A stretch of DNA of 64,000 bases. Source: Burkholderiales bacterium (GTDB taxonomy: Bacteria > Pseudomonadota > Gammaproteobacteria > Burkholderiales > Burkholderiaceae_C). The stretch is from the NCBI GenBank assembly GCA_016213205.1, contig JACRAZ010000107.1:1-64000 (forward strand). The letters are read 5' to 3'. The position numbers and the translations under genes are program-made. Numbering within the stretch: position 1 is the first letter of the stretch; each line of letters begins with the position of its first letter. Shown here piece by piece: positions 42,269 to 51,484 of the stretch. Under the pieces are notes generated by a model. It was not told where the DNA came from and ran no database searches. It saw only the letters and a list, made by a program, of their open reading frames with translations.

Positions 42269-43948
42269 ATGACCGCGCTGCAAACCCTGCTCAGCGCCCG
42301 CGACCTGGGCCGGCTGCAGCACATTGCGGCGGTCTTCGTCAAACACGGCCTGAGCGACCTGGTGCACCGCCTGGGCTGGGCCGATGCGCTGGGCAAGGCC
42401 GGTCACGCCCTGCACCTGGCGCACGCGGCCGAGCTGGCACGGCTGAGCCCGCCAGAACAGTTCCGCCGCGCACTCGAAGAACTGGGCCCCACCTTCGTGA
42501 AGCTGGGCCAGATCATGGCCGGGCGGGCCGACCTGCTGGGGCCCGAATGGATCGGCCAGCTCGAGCGGCTGCACAGCAGTGCGCCACCGGTGGACATCGC
42601 GCTGCTGCGCGCCCAGCTCACGGCCGATCTGGGCGCCGCACCGGAGGTGGTGTTCAAGCACTGGGACGACACGCCGCTGGCGGCCGCCTCGATCGCCCAG
42701 GTGCATGCCGCGGTGCTGCCCGATGGCACCGAGGTGGTGGTCAAGGTGCGGCGGCCCGGCATCGAAACCACGATCGAGGCCGACCTGCGCCTGCTGGAGC
42801 GCCTGGCCGGTATGGCCGAGCGCCAGTGGCCCGAGATCCGGCCGTACCGCCCAGTGGAACTGGCGCGCCAGGTGGCGCGCTCGCTGCGCCGCGAGCTCGA
42901 CCTGGCCAGCGAATGCCGCCACGCAGAACGCATTGCCGCGGCCTTTGCGAACCAGCACGACATCGTGATCCCGCGTGTGTACTGGCAGCACACCGGCCCG
43001 CGCGTGAACGTGCAGCAGCGCATCCGCGGCGTGCCGGCCGAAGACCAGGCCGGCATCGACGCCGCCGGGCTGGACCGCCGCGTGATCGCGCAACGTGGCG
43101 CCGGCGCGGTGCTGAAGATGGTGGTGCACGACGGCTTCTTCCATGCCGACCCGCACCCGGGCAACCTGTTCTTCCTGAGCGGCAACCGCATCGCCTTCAT
43201 CGATTTCGGCATGGTGGGCCGCGTCTCGGCGCAGCGGCGCGACGAGCTGCTCACGCTGATGCTGGGCCTGGTGCAGCGTGATCCGGCCGCGGTGGCCGAG
43301 GTGCTGGTGGAGTGGGCGGGCGACGATTCGCCGCTGGACGAGGGCGCGCTCGACAGCGACATCGAGACCTTCGTCGACCAGTACCACGGCGTGCCGCTGG
43401 CCGAGCTCAGCCTGGGCCAGATGCTGGGCGACGTGACCACCATCCTGCGCGGCCACCGGCTGGCGCTGCCGGCAGACCTGGCGCTGCTGATCAAGGTGTT
43501 CATCACGCTCGAAGGCCTGGGCCGCGGCCTGGACCCCGGCTTCCACATGGCCGAGGAGGCCCTGCCGCTGCTGCGCGAGGCACTGCACGAACGCTACCAG
43601 CCGCGTGAACTGGCGCGGCGCAGCTGGCAATCGCTGCGCAGCCTGGCGGGCCTGATCGGCGGCCTGCCACGCGACCTGGCCCGCCTGCTGCGCACCGCCC
43701 GGCGCGGCCGCATCCAGATCCAGATCGACGTGACCGACCTGCACCCGGTGGCCGACCAGCTCGACCGCGCGGCCCAGCGCATCGCGGTGAGCCTGGTGAT
43801 CGCGGCCACCATCATCGGCTCGTCGATCGTGATGACGGTGGGCGGCGGCCCGCAGCTGTTCGGCCTGCCCGCGTTCGGGCTGATCGGCTTCATCGGCGCG
43901 ATGCTCGGCGCGCTGTGGCTGCTGCTGAGCGGTCGGCGGCGCGATTGA
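42269..43948 (+). CDS. ubiB: UbiB-family (ABC1/ADCK) atypical kinase
   Basis: 559-residue member of the ABC1 atypical kinase/ATPase family that supports ubiquinone synthesis, anchored by two C-terminal helices (VSLVIAATIIGSSIVM and LIGFIGAMLGALWLLL). Family motifs are the KxGQ region TFVKLGQIMAGR, the Ala-rich loop AAASIAQVHAA, VVVKVRRPG, and the catalytic HADPHPGNLFFL with IDFGMVGR. UbiB from E. coli has no other known enzymatic product. It starts 20 nt after lspA and may share its transcript. Confidence 0.9.
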   Translation: MTALQTLLSARDLGRLQHIAAVFVKHGLSDLVHRLGWADALGKAGHALHLAHAAELARLSPPEQFRRALEELGPTFVKLGQIMAGRADLLGPEWIGQLERLHSSAPPVDIALLRAQLTADLGAAPEVVFKHWDDTPLAAASIAQVHAAVLPDGTEVVVKVRRPGIETTIEADLRLLERLAGMAERQWPEIRPYRPVELARQVARSLRRELDLASECRHAERIAAAFANQHDIVIPRVYWQHTGPRVNVQQRIRGVPAEDQAGIDAAGLDRRVIAQRGAGAVLKMVVHDGFFHADPHPGNLFFLSGNRIAFIDFGMVGRVSAQRRDELLTLMLGLVQRDPAAVAEVLVEWAGDDSPLDEGALDSDIETFVDQYHGVPLAELSLGQMLGDVTTILRGHRLALPADLALLIKVFITLEGLGRGLDPGFHMAEEALPLLREALHERYQPRELARRSWQSLRSLAGLIGGLPRDLARLLRTARRGRIQIQIDVTDLHPVADQLDRAAQRIAVSLVIAATIIGSSIVMTVGGGPQLFGLPAFGLIGFIGAMLGALWLLLSGRRRD

Positions 43949-44027
43949 GCCCCCCACACGCCGAACCCGGTGCCCCGGGACAGCCCGGGTGGACGCCACG
44001 CGCCGCGGCGCCTAGGCTAGCGCCCCG

Positions 44028-44834
44028 ATGACTCCTGCCGACAGCCCCGCCGCTGCGCCCGCGAACCTCACGGCTCCCGTGTCCGCCGAAACGCCCGCCC
44101 CGTCGATCGAGCTGCGCCCGTTGCGCTTGGGCGATCCGCTGCGCTGGCTGGCGCTGGGCTGGCGCGATTTCCGGCGCTGCCCGGGCATCGGCCTGTTCTA
44201 CGGCGCCTGCTTCATGGGCATGGGCTGGGCGCTGATGACGGTGTTCGAGCACGCCCCCGCCTGGGTGCTGGCCCTCTCGGCCGGCTTCCTGCTGACCGGG
44301 CCCTTCCTGTGCCTGGGCCTGTACCAGGCCAGCCGCCGGCTCGAGCGCGGCGAGAAACCCGACCTCGGCGATTCGCTGCTGGCCTGGGACCAGCGCACCG
44401 GCACGCTGGCGATCTTCGGCTTCGTGCTGCTGGTGCTCGAGATGCTGTGGGGCCGCGCCTCGCTGGTGATCTTTGCCGTCAGCTTCGACGGCATGCCCGA
44501 TTTCAAGGGCTCGCTGCTCGCGCTGCTGAACCCCGACAACATCAACTTCATCGTGGCCTACGTCATCGTCGGCGGGCTGTTCGCCGGCCTGATCTTCGCG
44601 GCCAGCGTGATCTCGATCCCGATGATCCTGGACCGCCCCACCGACGCCATCAGCGCCGGCCTGACCAGCTTCCGCCTCGTCGTCACCCAGCCCGGGGTGA
44701 TGCTGTGCTGGGGCGCGCTGATCACCGCGGTGGTGGTGCTGGCGATGCTGCCCTGGTTCGCCGGCCTGCTGGTGGCCGGGCCGGTGCTGGGCCACGCCTC
44801 CTGGCATGCCTACCGCGCCGCGGTGGCCGCCTGA
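44028..44834 (+). CDS. DUF2189 integral membrane protein
   Basis: 268-residue membrane protein with about six hydrophobic helices, matching the DUF2189 family (DPLRWLALGWRDFRRCPGIGLFYGACF, GFLLTGPFLCLGLYQASRRLERGE). Helices also occur at LAIFGFVLLVLEMLWG, FIVAYVIVGGLFAGLIFAASVISIPM and the final LITAVVVLAMLPWFAGLLVAGPVLG. Some family members carry cytochrome-oxidase labels in databases, but no haem or copper ligands are visible. It lies 13 nt before the PAS histidine kinase on the same strand, so the two may be an operon. Function unknown. Confidence 0.82.
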   Translation: MTPADSPAAAPANLTAPVSAETPAPSIELRPLRLGDPLRWLALGWRDFRRCPGIGLFYGACFMGMGWALMTVFEHAPAWVLALSAGFLLTGPFLCLGLYQASRRLERGEKPDLGDSLLAWDQRTGTLAIFGFVLLVLEMLWGRASLVIFAVSFDGMPDFKGSLLALLNPDNINFIVAYVIVGGLFAGLIFAASVISIPMILDRPTDAISAGLTSFRLVVTQPGVMLCWGALITAVVVLAMLPWFAGLLVAGPVLGHASWHAYRAAVAA

Positions 44835-44847
44835 AGCACCCCACGCG

Positions 44848-46329
44848 ATGAAGATGCCCACCGTCGCCCTGCCGGCGCAACTGCTCGCGTTCGACGAACT
44901 CGGCCACTACGACTGGCTGCACGTGCCGGTGTGGGTGTTCGACGTCGAGCGCCCGGGCATCGTGTGGGCCAATGCCGCGGCACTTGAGTTCTGGCGCGCC
45001 GAGAGCCTGGACGAACTGATCACGCGCGACTACTCCGACATCTCCCCGCCGGCGCGCGCCCGCCTGTTGGCCAGCATGCAGCAGCACACCCTGGGCAAGG
45101 TGGTGCGCGAACCCTGGACCCTGTACCCACGCGACGAACCCATGACCACCGAGCTGGCCTCGCGTGGCGTGCGCCTGCCCGACGGGCGGCAGGCGATCCT
45201 GTTCGCCTCCGAGCCGCTGGCGGCCAGCTACGACGCCAGCATGCTGCGCGGCATCGAGGCCATCCGCCACACGCCGGTGCGGGTGGCGCTGCACCGCATC
45301 GACGGCGGCCCGGCGCTGATGCGCAACCCCGCCGCGCTGGCGGCCTTCGGCCCGATCGAGCTGCCGTCGAGCGAACAATTCGACGACCTGTTCGTCGACG
45401 GCGATCTGGCCGGGGCCATCGTGGCGCTGGTGCGCGCCGGCCAGGGCTTTGCAGGCGACGCGCTGCTGCGCACGCGCCAGGGGGAGCGCTGGCACGCGGT
45501 GGATGCGCGCGCGGTGCGCGACCCGGTCACCGGCGCGGCGATGCTGCAGTTCAATGCACGCGACATCACCGACCTGAAAACCGCGCTGGCCGCCCTGGAA
45601 GCCGCGCGCGATGCCGCCGAGGCGGCCAACCGCGCCAAGAGCGCCTTCCTGGCCAACATGAGCCACGAGCTGCGCACACCGATGAACGGCGTGATCGGCA
45701 TCACCCGGCTGCTGCTGGACAGCGGGCCGGACGACCGCCAGCGCCGCTACCTGGGCATGGTGATGTCCTCGGCCCAGGGGCTGATGCAGATCCTGGACGA
45801 CGTGCTCGACCTCTCCAAGATCGAGGCCGACAAGCTGGTGCTGCAGCCGCAGCCGATGTCGGTGCGCCAGGTGCTCGCCGAGGCGCTCTCGCCGCTGCAG
45901 CTGCAGGCCCAGCACCGCGGGCTGGGTTTCGACTGGCGGGTCGACCGCGACGTGCCCGACACCGTGCTGGCCGACGCCCCGCGCTGGCGCCAGCTGCTGC
46001 TGAACCTGGCCGGCAACGCACTGAAGTTCACCGAGCGTGGCAGCGTCGAAGTGCACATCGAGCGGCTGGAGTCCGACCCCCAGCACACCCTGCTGGCCTG
46101 CAACGTGCGGGACACCGGCATCGGCATGACGGCCGAGCAGCAGGCCATCATCTTCGAACCCTTCACGCAGGCCGACGGCAGTGTCACGCGCCGCTTCGGC
46201 GGCACCGGTCTGGGCCTGTCCATCGTGCGCCGGCTGGTGCACCTGATGGGCGGCCGGGTCGAGGTCGAGAGCCGGCCCGACGAAGGCAGCTGCTTCCGCT
46301 TCATCGTGCCGGTGGGCATGCCCGGTTGA
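44848..46329 (+). CDS. PAS-containing soluble histidine kinase
   Basis: 493-residue kinase without transmembrane segments. The N-terminal PAS-like domain (VPVWVFDVERPGIVWANAAALEFW) is followed by a second PAS-like region (RTRQGERWHAVDARAV ... NARDITDLKTALAALEAARDAAE), HisKA with His273 (NMSHELRTPMNGVIG), and HATPase with N, G1 and G2 boxes (NLAGNALKFTERG, DTGIGMTAEQ, FGGTGLGLSIV). There is no receiver or Hpt domain, unlike the other two kinases here. The orphan receiver at 50133 could be a partner. Start ATG 44848, with an in-frame ATG two codons later. Confidence 0.88.
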   Translation: MKMPTVALPAQLLAFDELGHYDWLHVPVWVFDVERPGIVWANAAALEFWRAESLDELITRDYSDISPPARARLLASMQQHTLGKVVREPWTLYPRDEPMTTELASRGVRLPDGRQAILFASEPLAASYDASMLRGIEAIRHTPVRVALHRIDGGPALMRNPAALAAFGPIELPSSEQFDDLFVDGDLAGAIVALVRAGQGFAGDALLRTRQGERWHAVDARAVRDPVTGAAMLQFNARDITDLKTALAALEAARDAAEAANRAKSAFLANMSHELRTPMNGVIGITRLLLDSGPDDRQRRYLGMVMSSAQGLMQILDDVLDLSKIEADKLVLQPQPMSVRQVLAEALSPLQLQAQHRGLGFDWRVDRDVPDTVLADAPRWRQLLLNLAGNALKFTERGSVEVHIERLESDPQHTLLACNVRDTGIGMTAEQQAIIFEPFTQADGSVTRRFGGTGLGLSIVRRLVHLMGGRVEVESRPDEGSCFRFIVPVGMPG

Positions 46330-46372
46330 GCGGCGGGCCGCCGGCCCGCGCCCGCACGGTGGCCCCGGCCGT

Positions 46373-47356
46373 TCAGGGCAGCAGGATGCTGCAGCCGGTG
46401 GTGTTGCGCGCCTCCAGGTCCCGGTGTGCACGCGCCACCTCGGCCAGCGGGTAGCGCTGGTCGATGCGGATCTTCACCGCGCCGCTGCGCACCACGGCGA
46501 ACAGATCCTCGGCCATGGCCTGCGTGGCCTCGCGGGTGGCGATGTGGGTGAACAAGGTGGCCCGGGTCAGGTACAGCGAGCCCTTGGCCGCCAGCAGGCT
46601 GGGCGCAAACGGCGGCACCGGGCCCGAGGCATTGCCAAAGCAGGCCATCAGGCCGAAGGGGCGCAACACGTCGAGCGAGCCCTCGAAGGTGTCCTTGCCC
46701 ACCGAGTCGTACACCACCTTGACGCCGGCGCCACCGGTGATCTGCTTGACCCGCTGCACGAAGTTCTCGCTGCGGTAGTTGATGGCATGGGCCGCGCCAT
46801 GTTCGAGCGCGAGCTGGCACTTCGCATCGCTGCCCGCGGTGGCAATGAGCTGCAGGCCCAGGGCGCGGGCCCACTGGCAGGCGATCAAGCCCACGCCGCC
46901 GGCCGCGGCGTGGAACAGGATGAAGTCGCCGGGCTGCAACCCGCCCTGCGGCAATGTCTTCTTCAGCAGGTACTGCGCGGTCAGGCCCTTGAGCATCATC
47001 GCCGCGCCGGTCTCGAACGCGATGCCCTCGGGCAGCCGCACCACGCACTTGGCCGGCATCACCCGGGCCTGCGCATAGCTGCCCGGCGGGTTGCTGGCAT
47101 AGGCCGCGCGGTCGCCCACCACGAGGTGGGTGACGCCGTCGCCCACCGCCTCCACGATGCCCGCGCCCTCCATGCCCAGGGTCAGCGGCAGCGGGTTCTG
47201 GTAGAGGCCGGTGCGCTGGTAGACATCGATGAAGTTGAGCCCCACCGCATGGTGGCGGATGCGGATCTCGCCCGGGCCGGGCTCGCCGACCGGCAGGTCG
47301 ACCCGCTGCAACACCTCGGGCCCGCCGTACTGCTGGATCTGAATGGCCTGCACCAT
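46373..47356 (-). CDS. qor: NADPH:quinone oxidoreductase (QOR type)
   Basis: 327-residue zinc-free medium-chain reductase, the quinone oxidoreductase/zeta-crystallin type, reducing quinones or enones with NADPH in the cytoplasm. Motifs are GLNFIDVYQRTGLYQNPLPLTLGMEGAG, the nucleotide loop HAAAGGVGLIACQWARALG, and KVVYDSVGKDTFEGSLDVLRPFG. No zinc-binding cysteines are present. ATG 47354-47356 has GAGGAG eight bases upstream. A longer in-frame reading upstream is not supported by composition. It is divergent from the DUF2007 gene. Confidence 0.9.
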   Translation of the reverse strand: MVQAIQIQQYGGPEVLQRVDLPVGEPGPGEIRIRHHAVGLNFIDVYQRTGLYQNPLPLTLGMEGAGIVEAVGDGVTHLVVGDRAAYASNPPGSYAQARVMPAKCVVRLPEGIAFETGAAMMLKGLTAQYLLKKTLPQGGLQPGDFILFHAAAGGVGLIACQWARALGLQLIATAGSDAKCQLALEHGAAHAINYRSENFVQRVKQITGGAGVKVVYDSVGKDTFEGSLDVLRPFGLMACFGNASGPVPPFAPSLLAAKGSLYLTRATLFTHIATREATQAMAEDLFAVVRSGAVKIRIDQRYPLAEVARAHRDLEARNTTGCSILLP

Positions 47357-47444
47357 GCGCTTGCTCCTCAACATGTTGTTCGATGCCCGTGAGGGTACGT
47401 GAATCCGCGTCACCGCGTCGGCTACGATGACACCGGAATCGACC

Positions 47445-47756
47445 ATGCAGCGCCTGCGCTCGGCCCCCAACCTCGCCATCGCCACCCTGTGGGCCGACGT
47501 GCTGTGCCATGCCGACATCGCGGTGTCGGTGCAACGCGCCTTCGCCAGCAGCATCGCCGGCGAGATCCCGCCCGACCAGGCACTGCCCGAGCTCTGGCTG
47601 GTGGACGAAGGCCAACGCCGCGAGGCGGAACTGCTGCTGCAAAGCCTGCAGCACCCGCCCGAGCGGCGCTGGGCCTGCGCCGGTTGCGACGAACTGATCG
47701 AGGGCCCGTTCGACCAGTGCTGGCGCTGCGGCGCGCTGGCCCCGAACCCGCCATGA
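47445..47756 (+). CDS. DUF2007-type small protein with zinc ribbon
   Basis: 103-residue protein. The N-terminal part (NLAIATLWADVLCHADIAVSVQRAFASSIAGEIP) matches DUF2007 proteins, called putative signal-transducing proteins. The C-terminus is a zinc ribbon, CAGCDELIEGPFDQCWRCG, with two CxxC pairs. ATG 47445 is preferred over 47427. It overlaps the next gene by 4 nt (ATGA), suggesting a shared role with the nitroreductase-like protein. Function unknown. Confidence 0.78.
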   Translation: MQRLRSAPNLAIATLWADVLCHADIAVSVQRAFASSIAGEIPPDQALPELWLVDEGQRREAELLLQSLQHPPERRWACAGCDELIEGPFDQCWRCGALAPNPP

Positions 47757-48367
47757 CGGCCCCGCCCGACGCCGAAGACGACGTCGCCGCCTTCACCCAG
47801 GCGCTGATCGGCTCGCGCTACTCGGTGGCCCCCAAGCACCTGCACGCGCCGGGGCCGGACGCAGCCCAGCTGCAGCGGCTGGTGGAAGCGGCCGCCACCG
47901 CGCCCGACCACCACGACCTGCGCCCCTGGCGCCTGCTGCGCATTGCCGATCACCAGCGCCTGCGGCTGGCCGACCTGTTCGAGGCCTGCAGCCGCGACCG
48001 GGTGCCCACGCCCGAGCCGCGGCACATCGAGCGCTCGCGCGCCAAGGCGCTGCATGCGCCGTTGCTGCTGCTGGCGGTGCTGCGCAGCAGCCCGGAAGAC
48101 GAGGCCGTGCCCTATACCGAGCGCGCGGTCACGCTGGGGGCGGCCCTGATGGCCCTGCTGCTGGCCGCCCACGGCATGGGCTACGGCGCCATGCTCAGTG
48201 GCGGCCGGGCGCTGCGCAGCCCACGCTTCGCGCAGGCCTTCGGGCTGGGCGCCGACGAGCAGGCGGTGTGCTTCGTCTCCGTGGGCACGGCGGCGCAGGT
48301 GCAGCGCCGGCCACGCCCCTCGGCGCACGAACTGCTGGCCGACTGGGCGCCGCCCGACATCGGCTGA
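47753..48367 (+). CDS. Nitroreductase-family FMN oxidoreductase
   Basis: 204-residue protein of the nitroreductase superfamily, closest in style to the short NfnB/RutE/TdsD-like forms. Seen: LIGSRYSVAPKHL, a substrate-side AAATAPDHHDLRPWRLL, RERAVTLGAALMALLLAAHGMGYGAML, and FVSVGTAAQV. The usual RRSx start of the FMN loop is weakly conserved (GSRYS). It should be a homodimeric flavoenzyme using NAD(P)H. It is coupled to the upstream DUF2007 gene. Confidence 0.83.
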   Translation: MTAPPDAEDDVAAFTQALIGSRYSVAPKHLHAPGPDAAQLQRLVEAAATAPDHHDLRPWRLLRIADHQRLRLADLFEACSRDRVPTPEPRHIERSRAKALHAPLLLLAVLRSSPEDEAVPYTERAVTLGAALMALLLAAHGMGYGAMLSGGRALRSPRFAQAFGLGADEQAVCFVSVGTAAQVQRRPRPSAHELLADWAPPDIG

Positions 48368-48494
48368 TCCCGCGTCGCGATCAGCGCCATTGGCACCTAA
48401 GCGACTGCACGGCCCGCCGCGGGCGGCGAAGATGCGCCCCTTGCCTGGCGCCCGGCGCGCCAGCTCAGCCCAACACACCCACCGGGAGACCCAG

Positions 48495-49259
48495 ATGTCT
48501 GAACTCTTCTCATTGGCCGGCCGTTCGGCCCTGATCACCGGCGGTTCACGCGGCATCGGCCGCATGATCGCCGCGGGCTACCTGAAGGCCGGCGCCCGCG
48601 TGTACATCACCGCGCGCAAGGCCGAGGCTTGCAACGCCACCGCGGCCGAGCTGTCGGCGCTGGGCACCTGCGTCTCGCTGCCGCACGATGTCTCCACCCC
48701 GGCCGGCATCCAGGCCCTGGTGGCCGACTACAGCGCGCGCGAATCCAGCCTGGACATCCTGGTCAACAACGCCGGCGCGGCCTGGGGGGCCCCGTTCGAC
48801 GAGTTCCCCGAGAACGGCTGGGACAAGGTGGTCGACCTCAACATGAAGACCCCGTTCTTCCTGACCCAGGCGCTGCACGGCCTGCTGATCAAGGGCGCGC
48901 AGAAGCAGCCGGCCAAGGTGATCAACATCGCCTCGATCGACGGCCAGTCGGTCAACCCGATGGAAACCTACTCCTATGCCGCCAGCAAGGCCGGCCTGAT
49001 CCACATGACCAAGCGCATGTCGCTGCGCCTGGTGCAGGACAACATCGTCGTCACCGCCATCGCGCCCGGTGCCTTTGCCTCCGAGATGAACCGCGATGCC
49101 CGCGACCATGGCGACGTGGTGGCCGCACGCATCCCGGCCAAGCGCGTGGGCGTGGACGAGGACATGGCCGGCGCCGCGATCTACCTCGCCTCGCGGGCCG
49201 GCGACTACGTGGTGGGCACCACCCTCACGGTGGACGGCGGCGTGTCGATCGCGCGCTGA
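48495..49259 (+). CDS. RhlG-like short-chain dehydrogenase/reductase
   Basis: 254-residue classical SDR. The cofactor motif is GGSRGIG, NNAGA follows, and the catalytic set is Ser in NIASIDG with YSYAASK (Tyr and Lys). The overall sequence (LFSLAGRSALITGGSRGIGRMIAAGYLKAGARVYITARKAEAC, FASEMNRDARDH) is close to RhlG and related 3-oxoacyl reductases of Pseudomonas, which use NADPH. Whether it serves lipid synthesis here is not shown. GGGAG precedes the ATG at 48495. Confidence 0.87.
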   Translation: MSELFSLAGRSALITGGSRGIGRMIAAGYLKAGARVYITARKAEACNATAAELSALGTCVSLPHDVSTPAGIQALVADYSARESSLDILVNNAGAAWGAPFDEFPENGWDKVVDLNMKTPFFLTQALHGLLIKGAQKQPAKVINIASIDGQSVNPMETYSYAASKAGLIHMTKRMSLRLVQDNIVVTAIAPGAFASEMNRDARDHGDVVAARIPAKRVGVDEDMAGAAIYLASRAGDYVVGTTLTVDGGVSIAR

Positions 49260-49276
49260 GCCAACCGCAGCACACC

Positions 49277-49903
49277 ATGGCGCTGCTGCTGATCCGCCAC
49301 GGCGAAACCGCACTGAACGCGGCCCGCGTGCTGCAGCCGGCCGACACGCCGCTCAGTGCGCGGGGCCTGGCCCAGGCACAGGCGCTGGCGCAGCGCCTGG
49401 CCGCACCGGCGGGCTTCGGCGCACCGGTGGGCCTGCTCGCCAGTGACCTGCCACGCGCGCAGCAGACGGCCGCCGCGATTGCCCAGCGCACCGGCCTGCC
49501 GGTGCAGCACTCGCCGCTGCTGCAGGAACGCAACTACGGCGAGCTGCGCGGCCGCCCGTACGACGGCCTGGGCTTCAACCCGCTGACGATGGTCGACGCA
49601 CCGCCCGGCGGGGAATCGCAGGCCGAGTTCAGCGCACGCGCCGATGCGGCCTGGCAGGCGCTGCTCGCGCTGCAGCAACGCCTGGGCGGCCCGCTGGCCG
49701 TGGTGACACACGGCCTGGTGCTGCGCGAGTGGCTGCTGCGCCGGTTTGCGCTGCCGGCCGGCATGGTGGCGCCCACGCGGTTTTCCAATGCCTCGATCAC
49801 CGTGGCCAGCGCTGTGCCGCCGCACACGCTGCAGTGCCTGGACGACACCGGCCACCTCAGCGGCAGCCTGCGCGACGACGGCCACAGCCTGTCCGGCGGC
49901 TGA
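49277..49903 (+). CDS. Histidine phosphatase (phosphoglycerate-mutase-like)
   Basis: 208-residue member of the histidine phosphatase family. The N-terminal LLIRHGETALN contains the phospho-acceptor His. Arg in SDLPRAQQTAAAI and the second His in VVTHGLVLREWLL complete the site. The family covers cofactor-dependent PGM, CobC, SixA and broad phosphatases; nothing here allows a choice, though the small size and lack of a PGM insert argue against glycolytic mutase. It begins 17 nt after the RhlG-like gene. Confidence 0.87.
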   Translation: MALLLIRHGETALNAARVLQPADTPLSARGLAQAQALAQRLAAPAGFGAPVGLLASDLPRAQQTAAAIAQRTGLPVQHSPLLQERNYGELRGRPYDGLGFNPLTMVDAPPGGESQAEFSARADAAWQALLALQQRLGGPLAVVTHGLVLREWLLRRFALPAGMVAPTRFSNASITVASAVPPHTLQCLDDTGHLSGSLRDDGHSLSGG

Positions 49904-50132
49904 GCCGCCCGCGCGGTTGCGGCAGCCCCGCATCGGCCCCGCAGGGCCCCTCCGGCCCGTGCCTGCATTGCGCACGATCAGGCCTGTTGCGGGAAAAGTC
50001 GCTGAATTTGCACTTTCTTCCACTTGCTCGCGGCGCGCGGCTTCGGTTTCAATGAACGCAACCGGTGCCATGGTGCCGGGGTCCGGCGTCCGTTGATCGG
50101 GCGCCCTCCACACCTTCGGCCCAAAGGACAGC
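49904..50132 (+). other. 229-nt gap before response regulator
   Basis: GC-rich first half, then an AT-richer patch around 50001-50030 (CTGAATTTGCACTTTCTTCC) that is the only promoter-like stretch. No hairpin with T-run and no small gene were seen. AAAGGA at 50123-50128 is the ribosome site of the next gene. Confidence 0.4.
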
Positions 50133-50519
50133 GTGGTGGCACACATTCTGACCATCGACGATTCGCCCGTGGTGCAGCGCCTGCTGCGCATGACGCTCGT
50201 TCAGGAAGGACACCAGATCGAGGAAGCGATCGACGGTGACCTCGGCCTGCGTGCCGTGGTCGCGCGCGACGAACGCGGTGATCCGCCGTTCGACCTGATC
50301 ATCACCGACGTGAACATGCCCGGCATCGGCGGCATCGAGCTGGTGCAGCGCGTGCGTGGCGTGCGCTCCTGCCGCACGGTGCCGATCGTCTTCCTGACCA
50401 CCGCCTCCAGTGCGGACATGAAGCAGCAGGGGCGTGCGGCCGGCGCCAATGCCTGGCTGATCAAGCCCGTCGGGCCGCAGCAGATCCGCGACGCCGTCAA
50501 CCGCCTGTTGAATCCCTGA
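50133..50519 (+). CDS. Single-domain response regulator (CheY-like)
   Basis: 128-residue stand-alone receiver. The acidic pair is in ILTIDDSP, phospho-acceptor Asp59 in LIITDVNMPGIGG, the switch Thr in VFLTTASS, and Lys111 in LIKPVG. All key residues are present, so it should be phosphorylated. It starts at a GTG (two tandem GTGs, 50133 and 50136) with AAAGGA upstream. No output domain, so it acts by binding a partner. The PAS histidine kinase at 44848 lacks a receiver and is a possible donor. Confidence 0.9.
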   Translation: MVAHILTIDDSPVVQRLLRMTLVQEGHQIEEAIDGDLGLRAVVARDERGDPPFDLIITDVNMPGIGGIELVQRVRGVRSCRTVPIVFLTTASSADMKQQGRAAGANAWLIKPVGPQQIRDAVNRLLNP

Positions 50520-50561
50520 GGTGCCGGCCGACCGCCCCGGCAGCGCGGCCGGCGACGCGGC

Positions 50562-51416
50562 TCAGTTCAGGATCATGGCCTCGCCCAGGCGAATGGGGCC
50601 GCCCGGTGCCCAGGCCGGGTTGAAGGCATGCGGCCGGCCATCGGCCCGCTTCGGGAACAGCATCACCACGGTGGAGCCGAGCAGGAAGCGGCCCATCTCG
50701 TCGCCCTGCTGCAGCGTGAGCGCGCGATCGTCGTAACGCCAGTCACGCAGGTGCCCCGGGCGCGGCGGGTTCACCACGCCGTGCCACACCGTCGCCATGC
50801 TGCCGACGATGGTGGCCCCGACCAGCACCAGCACGAAAGGCCCGGCCGCGCCGTCGAACAGGCACACCACGCGCTCGTTGCGGGCAAACAGGCCCGGCAC
50901 GCCGCGCGCCGTGGTGGGGTTCACCGAGAACAGCGCGCCCGGCACATGGATCATGCGGCGCAGGCGGCCCGCGCAGGGCATGTGGATGCGGTGGTAGTCG
51001 CGCGGGCTGAGGTACAGCGTGGCAAAGGCGCCGTCATCGAAGGCCGCCGCCAGGGCCGCATCGCCGCCCACCAGCGCGGTGGTGCTGTAGTGGTGGCCCT
51101 TGGCCTGGAAGACCCGGTCACGCTCGATCGGGCCGAACTGGCTGATCGCGCCATCGACCGGGCACACCAGCGGCGCCGCGGCCAGCGGGCGCGCACCGGG
51201 CCGCAGCGCCCGGGTGAAGAAGTCGTTGAAGCTCGCGTAGCTGCCCGGGTCGGCGTTGGCGGCCTCGGCCATGTTCACGCCGTAGCGGCCGATGAACCAG
51301 CGCACCACCGCGGTGGTGAAGGCGCCATGCTCACCCCGCGCAAAGGCGCCGGCCAGCGAGGTGAGCGCCTGCTTGGGCAGCAGGTATTGCGGCAGGACAG
51401 CCAGGCGGTCGGACAC
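50562..51416 (-). CDS. psd: Phosphatidylserine decarboxylase proenzyme
   Basis: 284-residue enzyme converting phosphatidylserine to phosphatidylethanolamine at the inner membrane. It is a pyruvoyl enzyme: the LGST motif (FLLGSTVVMLF, Ser248) is where self-cleavage forms the pyruvoyl group and splits beta from alpha chains. Other signatures are SFNDFFTRALRPGARP, CPVDGAISQFG and the histidine region LSPRDYHRIHMP. The start is a GTG (51414-51416) without a strong ribosome site. It is convergent with the response regulator gene. Confidence 0.93.
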   Translation of the reverse strand: MSDRLAVLPQYLLPKQALTSLAGAFARGEHGAFTTAVVRWFIGRYGVNMAEAANADPGSYASFNDFFTRALRPGARPLAAAPLVCPVDGAISQFGPIERDRVFQAKGHHYSTTALVGGDAALAAAFDDGAFATLYLSPRDYHRIHMPCAGRLRRMIHVPGALFSVNPTTARGVPGLFARNERVVCLFDGAAGPFVLVLVGATIVGSMATVWHGVVNPPRPGHLRDWRYDDRALTLQQGDEMGRFLLGSTVVMLFPKRADGRPHAFNPAWAPGGPIRLGEAMILN

Positions 51417-51484
51417 GGCGGCACTCGAACGGGATCGGAGGGGCTGCAGTGTAGCCAGCCGCCCCGCCCGCGGGCGCGCCAGCC

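Noticed and set aside
47357..48565. Long upstream extension of the quinone oxidoreductase frame
   Set aside because: It would run antisense through the DUF2007 and nitroreductase genes; the ATG at 47356 has a strong ribosome site and the family's normal N-terminus.
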